64,000 bases of DNA, from NCBI GenBank assembly GCA_023402275.1, contig JAEXCH010000006.1, positions 1 to 64,000 on the forward strand, given 5' to 3'. Source of the DNA: Methanobacteriota archaeon (GTDB taxonomy: Archaea > Thermoplasmatota > Thermoplasmata > Methanomassiliicoccales > Methanomethylophilaceae). A program made the position numbers and the translations under genes. The notes beneath the pieces were generated by a model. It worked only from the letters and a program-made list of their open reading frames with translations. It had not been told where the DNA came from and did no database searches. Numbering within the stretch: position 1 is the first letter of the stretch; the number at the start of each line of letters is the position of its first letter. Positions 33,512 to 43,220 of this stretch are shown here, piece by piece.

Positions 33512-36256
33512 TCAGTCCCAGAATCTTTTGTTCTTTGCGTAAAGTATCTCTGCGTTCATGATATCCCTGAGGAAATCATCCTCATCGACATGCATGCTCC
33601 TAAGGATCCTGGATGCGCTGTCGGGACCGATGCCCCTGCCTGCAAGCACTATCGCCGCTCTTTTTCCGTGTTCATTAACAAGATTGGCGTTCCTAGATAC
33701 TCTGAGTGCATCCTTCTTCTCCTGTTCGTTCCTATCCTTGATCCTTATGCTCTTGATGCTTTCTCTCTCATATCCTTTCAGAAGGGCGATCATGTTCCCC
33801 CCGCATTTTGGACAGATGAATCTGTTCGGAGCATCCGCAACTCTGACCCTCCATTGGTTCAAACAGTTCAGGCACGAAGCGTAAAGGACCTCGTCCTCGA
33901 GTCTCTTCTTCAATGCCATCAGTATCGAATGGTCGGCACGGACCGGCTGCATGAGCTCTTTCGATCTAACTATCCCCTCAAGACCGATGTGTGATATACC
34001 GCACATCTCCAATGCTATGTTGCCTTCTGAGATCATCTTCACGACCAGTTCGGTGTTCTTTATGTCGAGGTCCTCCCAAAGGACCATGTTCACAGCCTCG
34101 TCATAGGCAGGAGTATCCTTATGCAGATCGAACAACCTGTTGAAGTTGATGAAACGGTGGTCTGCCCCTTTCTCGATTATGCCGAACTTCTTTGCTACGT
34201 GGACGAATCTCCATTTCAGGTAGGTCGAGTTAAGTATGGTTATCCTCGCAAGTGCTTCGATCGTCCCTGGTCTTATCGATCTGAATGTATCTTCCAGTAT
34301 CCGTTTGTCAACGTTCCTAGGAAGTTCAAGTATTATGCGGTATGCATCGGTCGAAACACCGATGCTCTCACCCAATCTGGCGGTTATCAATGCTGAGTAT
34401 ATCTTTCCCAGGGTCTCGTTGACCCTGCTTCCGAAACAACAGTTCACGATGGCCAGTCTGTCCCCTGTTTCCAAGGTGATGGTCTTGTCGGAAGGGATCG
34501 GCCATCTTTCCTTCTGAGCTGTTACGTACTCCCTTACTCTTTTGTAACAGCTCTCATCACCAGGGTATTTCTCGAGATTCATCTTGCGACGCATCCTGCC
34601 GACCTCCATCGCAACCTCGAACGGCACAGGTATATCGGAACCTGCCCAGGATGGTACTGATCCCACATCCCTTGCCTCCTCGACAAGGAGTTCGTCCTCT
34701 CTCATCTCCACGATCCTCCAAGTTCTGCCTTTGGCGATGAACATTGCGTAGGGTTCGGCGAATGATGCAACGAAACTCTCGTCCAAAGTGCCGACTATGC
34801 CTCTTGTGCTGATGTCCCTTATGAGATATGTTCTCTCATCAGGTATCATGGATATATTGTCGTAGAAGTACTGCATCCCTTTCCTGGAACGTCTGAACCC
34901 GTTGTCATCCTCGAAGATCATCTTTATCGATTTCAGTTGTTCCAGTACTGCATCCATATCAGAACGGGGCAATGTCTTGAATGCATTGGAGCGTCTGAAT
35001 ATCTTGTATGCCAGGTCCCTGTCGGTGCGACCGCTCATGGTCATTGCAATAAGTTGATTGGCAAGGACCGTGAACGGGTTATCCCTTCCTCTGAAATACT
35101 CCAGCTCCTTGGCATCGCTCCTCCTCGCTATTACCAGTGCCTCAGCGACCTCATCCGGTGCGGTAGCAAGTATCACTGATCTTATGACCTCTCCTATTCT
35201 GTGACCTGCACGACCGGCACGCTGTATCATCCTGGATACCTCTCTCGGTGAATTATATTGTATGACCAGGTCTGCGGATCCTATGTCGATTCCCAGTTCA
35301 AGGGATGATGTCGCTATGACCGCTTTCAGATCCCCTGCCTTGAATTTATCCTCGATGTCCATCCTGTTCTCCTTCGAAAGGGATCCGTGATGTACGTCTA
35401 TCGAAAAATCCTCATCCCAGAGATGATATCTTGCCGCAAGCCATTCTGCCGTCTCCCTGGTATTCACGAACAGCAATGTCGATCTGCTTCTCTCGATCAG
35501 CTGTCTTGCCCTCTTCATGACGGCCAGGATATCAGGGTCGCTTTGCAGTCTGTCCTGAAGTATGGAATCGTTCTCGTCTGGCACCGGACATTCGACAACA
35601 ATATCGAATTCCCTATGTGTATCATGTTTGCACAAGATGACATTCCTGTTGACCCCAGAAAGGAATTCCTTGACATCCTGAACATCACCCACTGTGGCTG
35701 ACAATCCTATCCTCTGATACTCTCCCGCTATCTCTACCAGTCTCTCAAGGGCAACGCTGAGCTGCGCACCCCTTTCCGTGCTGGAGAGTTCATGTATCTC
35801 ATCGACGACCACCCATTCCACATTCTTCAGATGTTCTCTCAGCCTCTTACCTGTGAAAAGCACCTGTAGTGTCTCCGGAGTTGTGATCAGCACCTCAGGT
35901 GCTTTCTGGGATTGTTTGTTCCTTTCCGCTTGTGTGGTATCGCCGTGCCTTACACCAACGGATATGTCCAATGCATTTCCGTAGTCCTCCATTCTTTTGA
36001 GCATATCACGGTTAAGTGCCCTCAAGGGAGTGATGTACAAACATCTGAATCCGCCCTTGCCTTTGCTCCTGAATATAGAATCGAATATTGGGAGCATTGC
36101 AGCTTCGGTCTTTCCGATCCCTGTGGGAGCGACCAGAAGTACATGGTCGCCCTTGAGTATCCTTGGAATGACATCCCTTTGCGGTTCGGTAGGACTGATG
36201 ATGCCCCTCTCGTTCAGAACCGAAACGAGTTCTTGACTTAATCCATCAAATGACAT
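33512..36256 (-). CDS. Lhr-core superfamily 2 helicase
   Basis: A 914-residue Lhr core protein of normal archaeal size. APTGIGKT (motif I) is at 43-50 and DEIH (motif II) at 152-155. The second RecA domain ends RAGRAGHR, followed by the Lhr winged helix and beta-barrel. The C-terminus carries a zinc ribbon (CLNCLNQW ... CPKCGGN, ~795-825). Lhr cores unwind forked DNA and RNA:DNA hybrids and act in repair. It is the second Lhr protein in the window; the giant one at 17537 has an extra C-terminal half instead of the zinc ribbon. It lies 40 nt upstream of the hdrD-like gene on the same strand relative to its end. Confidence 0.92.
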   Translation of the reverse strand: MSFDGLSQELVSVLNERGIISPTEPQRDVIPRILKGDHVLLVAPTGIGKTEAAMLPIFDSIFRSKGKGGFRCLYITPLRALNRDMLKRMEDYGNALDISVGVRHGDTTQAERNKQSQKAPEVLITTPETLQVLFTGKRLREHLKNVEWVVVDEIHELSSTERGAQLSVALERLVEIAGEYQRIGLSATVGDVQDVKEFLSGVNRNVILCKHDTHREFDIVVECPVPDENDSILQDRLQSDPDILAVMKRARQLIERSRSTLLFVNTRETAEWLAARYHLWDEDFSIDVHHGSLSKENRMDIEDKFKAGDLKAVIATSSLELGIDIGSADLVIQYNSPREVSRMIQRAGRAGHRIGEVIRSVILATAPDEVAEALVIARRSDAKELEYFRGRDNPFTVLANQLIAMTMSGRTDRDLAYKIFRRSNAFKTLPRSDMDAVLEQLKSIKMIFEDDNGFRRSRKGMQYFYDNISMIPDERTYLIRDISTRGIVGTLDESFVASFAEPYAMFIAKGRTWRIVEMREDELLVEEARDVGSVPSWAGSDIPVPFEVAMEVGRMRRKMNLEKYPGDESCYKRVREYVTAQKERWPIPSDKTITLETGDRLAIVNCCFGSRVNETLGKIYSALITARLGESIGVSTDAYRIILELPRNVDKRILEDTFRSIRPGTIEALARITILNSTYLKWRFVHVAKKFGIIEKGADHRFINFNRLFDLHKDTPAYDEAVNMVLWEDLDIKNTELVVKMISEGNIALEMCGISHIGLEGIVRSKELMQPVRADHSILMALKKRLEDEVLYASCLNCLNQWRVRVADAPNRFICPKCGGNMIALLKGYERESIKSIRIKDRNEQEKKDALRVSRNANLVNEHGKRAAIVLAGRGIGPDSASRILRSMHVDEDDFLRDIMNAEILYAKNKRFWD

Positions 36257-36296
36257 TATGAAAAATGAATGTGCCGGGAGATCCCGGCAAATTGGT

Positions 36297-38048
36297 TTAT
36301 CTCCTCTTCTTCTTTCCGAGGGTCTTCAGGTTCTCTTTGACGGCTGTCCTTATGTCCAGCGCCTGTGCCTCTCCGTCGGTGATGTCCGACTCAAGGAACG
36401 AGAGAACGATCCAATCATCCTCTTCCAGAGAGGCTTTCGTCTTTGCATCGACAGTCCCCTCGGTCAGGATGTATACGGCGACCTTCGGTTTGACAAAGGC
36501 CACAGGTATGTTGTGCTCTCCGTAGTCCCTTCTGCATCTAAGGCCCTTATTCCAAGCCGCCCTCCTGACAAGTGCTTCCGGCGAGTTATCGGTCCAGACA
36601 TCATCGCCTGCTTCTTCATCATCCTCTTTATCGGATGATACGGCAGCCGCCTTTGGCTTCTCGACCTTCTTCTCTTCGACGGGCTCAGGCTTTCCTTCCT
36701 TCTGTTGGACAGGTGATTGAGGTTCGGCTATGATGACGACCTCCTCTTTCACTACCGTGACCTCGATAGTACAAGCGGGCTCTGCTGCCTTGGCCTGAGG
36801 TGGTTCGGGCTTTGTTTCCTCCACGGTCTTATCCTCGACCGGTGCGGTGACATGCATAAGAACCTCCGAGAGGTCCATGATCTTTATCTTGGAGCCTATC
36901 TGTTTGGCCCCCTGTGTGAGGTTGACCACACAGAACGGACAGCATGTGACCAGTATCTCTGCGCCTGTCTCTTCGGCATCCCTGATTCTCTCCGCTGCTA
37001 TGTTGACCGCCATGTCATTATATTGACTCTTGTAACCGCCGCCTGCACCGCAGCATCTGGAATTCTCCCTGGTGCGGTCCATCTCCACAAGTTCTATGCC
37101 CTTGATCTTCTTCAGAACGTTCCTGGGTGCATCGAACACTCCCATGTGCCTTCCCATGTGGCACGGATCGTGGTAGGTGACCTTTGCTTTGAACTCGTGA
37201 TTCAGAGGAAGTTTCCTGTCCGCTATGAGTTTCTCTACGTACTGTGAGAAGTGATAGACGTTCTGTCCTGTCTTTGCATAGAATTTGCCGAAGTCAGTCG
37301 ATACCGTCTTGTAGCAACCGGAACAGGTCATTACCATGTCCTTGGCACCCATTCCGTCCGCTCCTTCAACCGTCTTCTCTGCGCATTCAAGTGAATATTT
37401 GTGTGTTCCTGTTCTAAGAAGAGGTGATGAACAGCACCACTCCTCAGGTCCAAGCGTGTTCATTGATACGCCGGCCCTTGACAGTACGCGTACACCCATC
37501 TGAGGCAGGGTCTGCTGCCTGTACGCTCCCGTACATCCTGCGAAGAACATTACATCGGGAACATCTGCTTTCTCAACATCCTCGGGCCACCAATCCCCTC
37601 TCTTTGAGGGCGGTTCGCCGTATGGGTTGTGCACCTCTCCGACCTTCTTGGCCATTCCCTTGTGGGCGGGCATAGGTCCGACACCTTCGTCGACCATCCA
37701 TTTCCTTACGGTCTCCCAGAATTCGACAAGGGGTATGTTGGCGTGGCATACTGCTTCGCAGTTACCGCATCCTGTACACTTGTACATCGCATCTACGAAG
37801 TAGGGATTGAGACTGACCTCTCTGTTCAGAAGTTTGTCGACCCCTCCTGCGCTGCTGAGCTGGTTTAGGTAGTAAATCTTCCCCCTGGGTGTCACCGACT
37901 CCCACGGGGTCTGGTCGTGAGCTTCACATACACTGATGCAGTAACCGCACTGCAGGCAAGCGGTAAGTTCCTGCTGGATACGCGGCATCTTCATCATCTT
38001 CATGCCACTTTTCATTTTCGAAAATGGGCTTTCTCTAGCGGCTTTCAT
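36297..38048 (-). CDS. hdrD: Heterodisulfide reductase subunit HdrD-like protein with C-terminal nuclease-fold domain
   Basis: HdrD reduces the CoM-S-S-CoB heterodisulfide at noncubane clusters. The start is the ATG at 38048, 26 nt after the TATA box; a GTG further upstream is unlikely. The 583 residues have two [4Fe-4S] motifs (Cys31/34/37/41 and 91/94/97/101), then two full CCG domains (GCTG, EWCCSS, CSGC; DPCHMG, RCCGAGGG, CPFC) in residues ~100-390. A Pro/Glu/Lys-rich linker (392-485) leads to a 98-residue end (486-583), nt 36593-36297. That end reads like a Vsr/DUF559 nuclease fold (SPEALVRRAAWNKGLRCRR ... DDWIVLSFLESDI) without the catalytic Asp. HdrD without HdrE or other Hdr genes nearby is known in Methanomassiliicoccales. 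Confidence 0.88.
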   Translation of the reverse strand: MKAARESPFSKMKSGMKMMKMPRIQQELTACLQCGYCISVCEAHDQTPWESVTPRGKIYYLNQLSSAGGVDKLLNREVSLNPYFVDAMYKCTGCGNCEAVCHANIPLVEFWETVRKWMVDEGVGPMPAHKGMAKKVGEVHNPYGEPPSKRGDWWPEDVEKADVPDVMFFAGCTGAYRQQTLPQMGVRVLSRAGVSMNTLGPEEWCCSSPLLRTGTHKYSLECAEKTVEGADGMGAKDMVMTCSGCYKTVSTDFGKFYAKTGQNVYHFSQYVEKLIADRKLPLNHEFKAKVTYHDPCHMGRHMGVFDAPRNVLKKIKGIELVEMDRTRENSRCCGAGGGYKSQYNDMAVNIAAERIRDAEETGAEILVTCCPFCVVNLTQGAKQIGSKIKIMDLSEVLMHVTAPVEDKTVEETKPEPPQAKAAEPACTIEVTVVKEEVVIIAEPQSPVQQKEGKPEPVEEKKVEKPKAAAVSSDKEDDEEAGDDVWTDNSPEALVRRAAWNKGLRCRRDYGEHNIPVAFVKPKVAVYILTEGTVDAKTKASLEEDDWIVLSFLESDITDGEAQALDIRTAVKENLKTLGKKKRR

Positions 38049-38074
38049 GATAAAATAAGAAAAACGCACGCACC

Positions 38075-38082
38075 TATATTAA
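38075..38082 (-). promoter_or_regulatory. TATA box of the hdrD-like gene
   Basis: On the minus strand TTAATATA ends 26 nt before the ATG at 38048. The transcript would be nearly leaderless, which argues for the ATG and against the GTG at 38069. Confidence 0.5.
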
Positions 38083-38210
38083 GGCTTTGAGTTAACCGAT
38101 GTGCCACCATTGTTTTTTCATCATACTTTTTGCCAATATGGATGCATTCCATCCAACAATGGGCGATAAGACAATCAAATGAAATAACTTGAAGAACATT
38201 CTGAATTACA

Positions 38211-40406
38211 ATGGGTAAATACCTTGAGCTTAAGGTCGCAATGGCGAAGAGGCAATCCGAGGCAGGATACGGCAGAGCGAGGATAGATGCCGAATCAAGA
38301 AGATATCTCGGATTGGATCTGGGTGATGTCATAGAGATCATCGGCAAAAGGACCGTGGTCGCAAAGATCTTCAAGGGTGAGCCCGGCGACGACGGAATGA
38401 AATTGATAAGGATAGACGGACCCACGAGGACAAGTGCGGGAGTGAGTGTCGATGAAACGGTCCGAATACAGAAATGCGATCCGGTTTTGGCGCAGAAGGT
38501 GACCCTTTGTCCGGATTCATCCGACGGGAAGAAGATGATATTCGAGGAAGGCTACGAGAATATCTTCAGGAACGGTCTTGTGGGCAGACCGCTGATAAAG
38601 GGTATAGACATAATGATCCCCAACATCGCATTGATGGGAAGCAGGACGATATACAATGTCGTGTCCACTATGCCGAGCGGGCCGGTACTCGTGGGACCGG
38701 AGACCCAGATCATACTGGAGAGTGAACCTGCAAGAAAGGATTCGGAGGTACGTCTGGGTCATACCACATATGATGACATAGGAGGTCTGGATGATGAACT
38801 CCAAAGGATCAGGGAGATGATCGAACTCCCTCTCAAACATCCGGAACTGTTCGACCGCATGGGGATATCGGCTCCCAAAGGCGTACTGCTGTACGGACCT
38901 CCCGGAACAGGCAAGACCCTGATTGCCGAGGCCGTTGCCAATGAATCCGGAGCATCGTTCTATTCAATACGCGGCCCAGAGATAATGGGAAGATACTACG
39001 GTCAAAGTGAAGAGAGGCTAAGGAAGGTGTTCGAGGATGCCGAGGAGAATGCACCCAGCATAATATTTCTGGATGAGATAGATTCGATCGCTCCGAACAG
39101 GGATTCGACCTATGGGGAAGTGGAGAGGAGAGTGGTCGCACAACTCCTAACCCTAATGGACGGAATGGGCGGCAGAGGGGATGTGATAGTCATCGGTGCC
39201 ACAAACAGGGAGGACTCGATCGATCCCGCACTGAGAAGGCCGGGAAGATTCGACAGGGAGATCGAGATAGGCGTTCCAAACAGGTCGGGAAGGAAGGATA
39301 TCCTTGAGGTCCATACGAGGGACATGCCTTTGTCGGATGATGTAAGGATAGAGGAACTTGCTGCAATGACCCAGGGATTCGTAGGTGCGGATCTGGCATC
39401 GCTTGCTAGAGAATCCGCAATGAAGTGCCTTAGCAAACGTATATCCGAATTGGATCTCGATAAACCGATCCCTCAATCCACACTTGAGACCATGAAGGTC
39501 TGTATGCCTGATTTCGCAGAGGCGTTGGCAGACATTGAACCAAGCGGTATGAGGGAGGTCTTCGTAGAGATACCGAAGATAACATGGGAAGACATCGGAG
39601 GTCTGGAATACATAAAAAGGGAGATCGAGGAGGTGTTCGTCCCTACCGAGGAGCACAAGTCCTTTGAAAGATTGGGGATAGATCCGGGAAAGGCCGTCCT
39701 GCTCTATGGACCTCCTGGAACAGGTAAGACCCTGATAGCTAAGGCGGTCGCGAACGAATCCGGAGCGAACTTCATATCGATAAGCGGGCCTGAGATCGCC
39801 AGCAAGTGGATGGGAGAGTCTGAACAGGCAATAAGGAAGATATTCAAGAAGGCCAAGCAGATGGCCCCGTGCATAGTGTTCTTTGATGAGATAGATTCCA
39901 TTGCACCGATAAGAGGTGAAGGGGATTCCCAAGCATGGGAGAGAGTGGTGGCACAGCTTCTGACGTCAATGGATGGCATCGAAAGCATGAACAGGGTAAT
40001 GATAATGGCGGCCACTAACCGTCCAGATATGATAGACCCAGCCATCCTGAGGCCCGGAAGGATGGACCGTATGATATTGGTCGGGAAACCGGATATCAAT
40101 GCGCGTAAGAGCATATTGAAGGTACACACATCCAGAATGCCGCTGAAGGATGTCGATCTAGATCACATAGCAAAGGATACGGACGGCTATGTCGGGGCTG
40201 ACATAGCTGCATTGTGCAGGGAAGCGGGACTCTTGGCATATCGCAGGGATAACTCCGCGGAGTTCGTCACAGGAGAGGATTTCAGTAATGCCATGGGATT
40301 CGTCGGACCATCCGTGGATGAGTCCGTGTTCGAGAGATATGAGGCACTCAGCAAGGAGATGAGGAAACTCAGCACAGGCTGGAATGACAGTCCGTTCTAT
40401 GGGTGA
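38211..40406 (+). CDS. Cdc48/VAT AAA+ ATPase
   Basis: The archaeal homologue of p97/VCP is a hexameric unfoldase that feeds proteins to the proteasome. It has 731 residues. Residues 1-~190 form the Cdc48 N domain (double-psi barrel). Two AAA modules follow, with GPPGTGKT at 229-236 and at 500-507, both with a Walker B FLDEIDSIAPNRD-like string and second-region arginines (RRPGRFDRE; LRPGRMDRM). The C-terminus (WNDSPFYG) lacks the hydrophobic-Tyr-X ending used to dock the 20S proteasome. It is 6 nt upstream of a PRC-barrel gene. Confidence 0.95.
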   Translation: MGKYLELKVAMAKRQSEAGYGRARIDAESRRYLGLDLGDVIEIIGKRTVVAKIFKGEPGDDGMKLIRIDGPTRTSAGVSVDETVRIQKCDPVLAQKVTLCPDSSDGKKMIFEEGYENIFRNGLVGRPLIKGIDIMIPNIALMGSRTIYNVVSTMPSGPVLVGPETQIILESEPARKDSEVRLGHTTYDDIGGLDDELQRIREMIELPLKHPELFDRMGISAPKGVLLYGPPGTGKTLIAEAVANESGASFYSIRGPEIMGRYYGQSEERLRKVFEDAEENAPSIIFLDEIDSIAPNRDSTYGEVERRVVAQLLTLMDGMGGRGDVIVIGATNREDSIDPALRRPGRFDREIEIGVPNRSGRKDILEVHTRDMPLSDDVRIEELAAMTQGFVGADLASLARESAMKCLSKRISELDLDKPIPQSTLETMKVCMPDFAEALADIEPSGMREVFVEIPKITWEDIGGLEYIKREIEEVFVPTEEHKSFERLGIDPGKAVLLYGPPGTGKTLIAKAVANESGANFISISGPEIASKWMGESEQAIRKIFKKAKQMAPCIVFFDEIDSIAPIRGEGDSQAWERVVAQLLTSMDGIESMNRVMIMAATNRPDMIDPAILRPGRMDRMILVGKPDINARKSILKVHTSRMPLKDVDLDHIAKDTDGYVGADIAALCREAGLLAYRRDNSAEFVTGEDFSNAMGFVGPSVDESVFERYEALSKEMRKLSTGWNDSPFYG

Positions 40407-40412
40407 TGCGAT

Positions 40413-40652
40413 ATGGATGGAAGGATGTTCAGCAAGGAACTGATAGGAAAGGAAGTAGAGACCATAACCGGCAGATCGGTCGGTGTGTTGGAGGATATGG
40501 TAGTTGATACAGAGGACGGTTCTTTGAAATATCTTCTGATATCGACATCCGGTAAGGTACTGAACGATGCCCATAGGATAGATGAGAATGGGAGGATAGT
40601 CGTTGAGACGAACAGGATAAGGATCGACGGCGACCGTCTGATAATCAATTGA
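40413..40652 (+). CDS. PRC-barrel domain protein
   Basis: A 79-residue PRC-barrel protein, a small beta-barrel found in ribosome-maturation and RNA-processing factors and in archaeal single-domain proteins. It has the family start MFSKELIGKEVETITGRSVG, then LEDMVVDTEDGSLKYLLI and ending RIRIDGDRLII. It lies 6 nt after the cdc48-like gene; they are probably co-transcribed. The 3' end overlaps the convergent elp3 gene by 8 nt. The partner and function are unknown. Confidence 0.82.
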   Translation: MDGRMFSKELIGKEVETITGRSVGVLEDMVVDTEDGSLKYLLISTSGKVLNDAHRIDENGRIVVETNRIRIDGDRLIIN

Positions 40653-42201
40653 GATCCTTCACCATATATGGTCTTTCCAATCTGTATCCCAGGGATTCAT
40701 AGTATTTTCTCACTCCGATACCGCTGGTGATCCTGATCCTTCTCTTCCCGTCCCTGATCGCAAGGTCCTCTGCCTCCGCCATAAGTTCCTTACCGAAACC
40801 TCTATGCTGCCAGTCCTCTCCGTCGGAACCAATTGATGCGATCTTCCCGAACACCTTCAATTCCCTGACCGTGGCAGTATCGCCCTGATCTGTCCTGAGT
40901 CTTACATATCCGATCAATGAATCCTTGTATTCCAAGGATATGAATCTCTCCGTTCCGCCGCTTGCCTCATATTCCATTATATCCTTTTTTACGGAGTTCG
41001 GATCGTCAAGGATCTGTCCGGTGTGGCCCACTTCCCTGCATCTTATGCAGCGGCAGGATCTTCCCTGGACCGCCATATTGTCCTGTACGAGCTGTCTGAT
41101 ATTGCTTTTCAGAATGCCTGCTGTTATCTGAGGTGCAGGTATGTCCCTCTGTATTCGTTGGATCCTTGCATATTCAGGAACAATTGATTTCATCTCGGAA
41201 AGGAGTTCAACAGCAGTATCCACATCGTACGGCGTGTACTCTCCATTCATCCACATATCATATAGTTCGGTTCCTGAGACAACGAGCGTCGGATAGAATT
41301 TCAACATATCCGGACGGAAATCCGGGTCGTCGAACACCCTCCTGAAACATTCAAGGTCCTTCTCGGGATCCGATCCCGGCAGCCCGGGCATGATATGGTA
41401 GCATACTTTCAATCCGTGCTCCTTGCATGATCTGGTGGAGTCAATGATCTCTTTGACGCCATGTCCCCTTTTGGATATCGAAAGAACCTCATCATCGAGT
41501 ATCTGTACTCCCAACTCGACCCTGGTGGCACCCAACTCCATTGTCAGTTCTATCTGTTCGTCACCAAAGACATCCGGTCTTGTCTCGACCGTAAGTCCGA
41601 TGCATCTGTGATCCGATGTCTCATTCTTCCTCTGTGCGTCCTCCAAGTTCGAGGAGTCCTCTTCATTCATTCCGTCAAGACATCTTCTGACGAACCATTC
41701 CTGATAATCCCTGTCCCTGGAAGTGAATGTACCTCCCATTATTATCAGATCGATCTTGTCGGTCTTGTGGCCTATGGCAGTCAACTGTTCTATCCTATCC
41801 CTTACCTGAAGATAGGGATCGAACTCATTCCTTTCGGCACGTCTTGCAGCCGGCTCCTTTCCCGTGTATGATTGCGGGGACCCGGTCTCCACACCTCCCG
41901 GACAATATGCGCATTTACCGTGTGGGCAAGGATGGGGGGAGGTCATGACCGCAACGACCGCCACACCGCTCATTGTGCGCATCGGTTTCTTTATGAGAAA
42001 GGGTTCCAGAAGTTTTCGGTCTTCTTCCTCCACCTCCTGGAGTATCCTTGAATTCGGAGGTACATCCGTAAGATGGAATTCGTTGCAGAGTGTTATCTTG
42101 CATCTCTGGAGCTGGTCACGGTCCTTGATATCTCCGCTCTTGATCAAGGATATGATACGAAGGCTTAATTCTGAGAGCGGGTCCTTTGTGTTGCGGATCA
42201 T
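40645..42201 (-). CDS. elp3: Elp3-type tRNA uridine-34 carboxymethyl-modifying radical SAM/acetyltransferase
   Basis: Elp3 modifies wobble uridine at C5 using a radical SAM cluster and an acetyl-CoA-dependent GNAT domain. It has 518 residues from the ATG at 42201 (MIRNTKDPLSEL). The SAM-cluster cysteines are 92, 97 and 100 in PCPHGKCAYCPGG. The GNAT domain occupies roughly the last 130 residues (GKEPLAEAE-like helix, RITSGIGVRKYYESLGY). The HTH regulator gene overlaps its start by 4 nt upstream. The coupling suggests joint control of translation and of this modification. Archaeal Elp3 works alone, without Elp1/2. Confidence 0.95.
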   Translation of the reverse strand: MIRNTKDPLSELSLRIISLIKSGDIKDRDQLQRCKITLCNEFHLTDVPPNSRILQEVEEEDRKLLEPFLIKKPMRTMSGVAVVAVMTSPHPCPHGKCAYCPGGVETGSPQSYTGKEPAARRAERNEFDPYLQVRDRIEQLTAIGHKTDKIDLIIMGGTFTSRDRDYQEWFVRRCLDGMNEEDSSNLEDAQRKNETSDHRCIGLTVETRPDVFGDEQIELTMELGATRVELGVQILDDEVLSISKRGHGVKEIIDSTRSCKEHGLKVCYHIMPGLPGSDPEKDLECFRRVFDDPDFRPDMLKFYPTLVVSGTELYDMWMNGEYTPYDVDTAVELLSEMKSIVPEYARIQRIQRDIPAPQITAGILKSNIRQLVQDNMAVQGRSCRCIRCREVGHTGQILDDPNSVKKDIMEYEASGGTERFISLEYKDSLIGYVRLRTDQGDTATVRELKVFGKIASIGSDGEDWQHRGFGKELMAEAEDLAIRDGKRRIRITSGIGVRKYYESLGYRLERPYMVKDLN

Positions 42202-42620
42202 TCGTTCTCTTCCCTCGCCAGGGATTGGAAGTGGGACACTGTTCGTTTGTAGTTCTCCATGGCCATGTTGACATTTGCCTCGGTGAAGCTCCACGCCTTT
42301 GCAAGGTCACCGTATCTTATACGGTATCCTTTCCTCATTGCCCCATCGAACTCTACATCGATGCTTTCCAAAAGATCCATGGATTTCAATTTGTTGATAT
42401 GACGATAGATCGTAGGTTTCGTTGTGTCTAGGAGAGCTGCCAATTCCTCCACTGCCCATGCCTTGCTGGCATTCTTCATGAAGAATTCCATGAAAAGTCT
42501 GTATGGTACGCTGTCCCTGACGCTTGTCGCAGATGTCTTGGGATCATACCCTTTGGGTATGTATCCTATCTGTACAAGAAAGGTCTCTGCAACGATGTCC
42601 TTGTCCATCACTGCATTCAT
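42198..42620 (-). CDS. Winged-helix regulator upstream of elp3
   Basis: A 140-residue protein with a clear winged-helix core (KAWAVEELAALLDTTKPTIYRHINKLKSMDLLE). The N-terminal ~45 residues hold no recognised domain. The C-terminal part has a basic, aromatic stretch (KGYRIRYGDLAKAWSF). It starts at 42620 and overlaps elp3 by 4 nt, so the two are one transcription and translation unit. ArsR-like DNA binding is predicted from the fold. A target was not found. The family name is uncertain. Confidence 0.75.
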   Translation of the reverse strand: MNAVMDKDIVAETFLVQIGYIPKGYDPKTSATSVRDSVPYRLFMEFFMKNASKAWAVEELAALLDTTKPTIYRHINKLKSMDLLESIDVEFDGAMRKGYRIRYGDLAKAWSFTEANVNMAMENYKRTVSHFQSLAREENE

Positions 42621-42707
42621 TGGGGTGTTGCTTACGACTTGAAGTTCGAACAGTGTAACATCTCCCTGCTACGGTCAATCTATAGTTAAGCTGGTATTTT
42701 AATTTGT

Positions 42708-43220
42708 TCAGACCAGACCTTTAATGACGTCTAGGGCCTTAAGAACACTTCCCAGAGGCATCACGGGAGATACCGGGATCCTGATTATCTTCTCAACGGT
42801 AAGTGCTATTATCGGTGCACATACAATTGCCAATGCCCCATCCCTCTCTGCCCTCACCGCAGCTATTATCGCATCCTCAACTGTCGAAATGGTATATTCC
42901 TTGATGGTGATCGTCCTGCCGTCCACATCCATTGTCCGGGGTAAGGATTCCATGAATGTTGATGATGCGATCACTGCAACGAAGTTGTCGTTGCCGGTCT
43001 GATTCATGATATTGAGGGCATGTATTATCTGCCGTATGGTACGGAGATTAGGCTCTCGTTTCTCCTCAAGGATCTTGTACATTGTGCTTTGCGATATCCC
43101 CGATATGGAACAGAACTCGCTAAGGGACATCTCCAATTCTTCATCGAGTATATTTCGGAAGGCCTTCTGGAATCCCCCCTCCTCCCTGAGCATACTTGCG
43201 ATCAGGTCCTCAACGGTCAT
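42708..43220 (-). CDS. XRE-type transcriptional regulator with C-terminal archaeal domain
   Basis: A 170-residue predicted regulator. Residues ~20-75 form an XRE-type helix-turn-helix (LSEFCSISGISQSTMYKILEE, then NLRTIRQIIHALNI). Residues ~80-170 form an alpha/beta domain (ALAIVCAPIIALTVEKIIRIPV) resembling the COG1709 group; it may bind a small ligand. The gene overlaps trxB by 4 nt, so it is the last gene of a trx-trxB-regulator operon. That placement suggests it responds to thiol or redox state. Confidence 0.75.
   Translation of the reverse strand: MTVEDLIASMLREEGGFQKAFRNILDEELEMSLSEFCSISGISQSTMYKILEEKREPNLRTIRQIIHALNIMNQTGNDNFVAVIASSTFMESLPRTMDVDGRTITIKEYTISTVEDAIIAAVRAERDGALAIVCAPIIALTVEKIIRIPVSPVMPLGSVLKALDVIKGLV

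Noticed and set aside
38049..38069. GTG at 38069 as start of the HdrD-like protein
   Set aside because: The TATA box at 38075-38082 leaves too little room; the start site would fall near 38050, just at the ATG at 38048.
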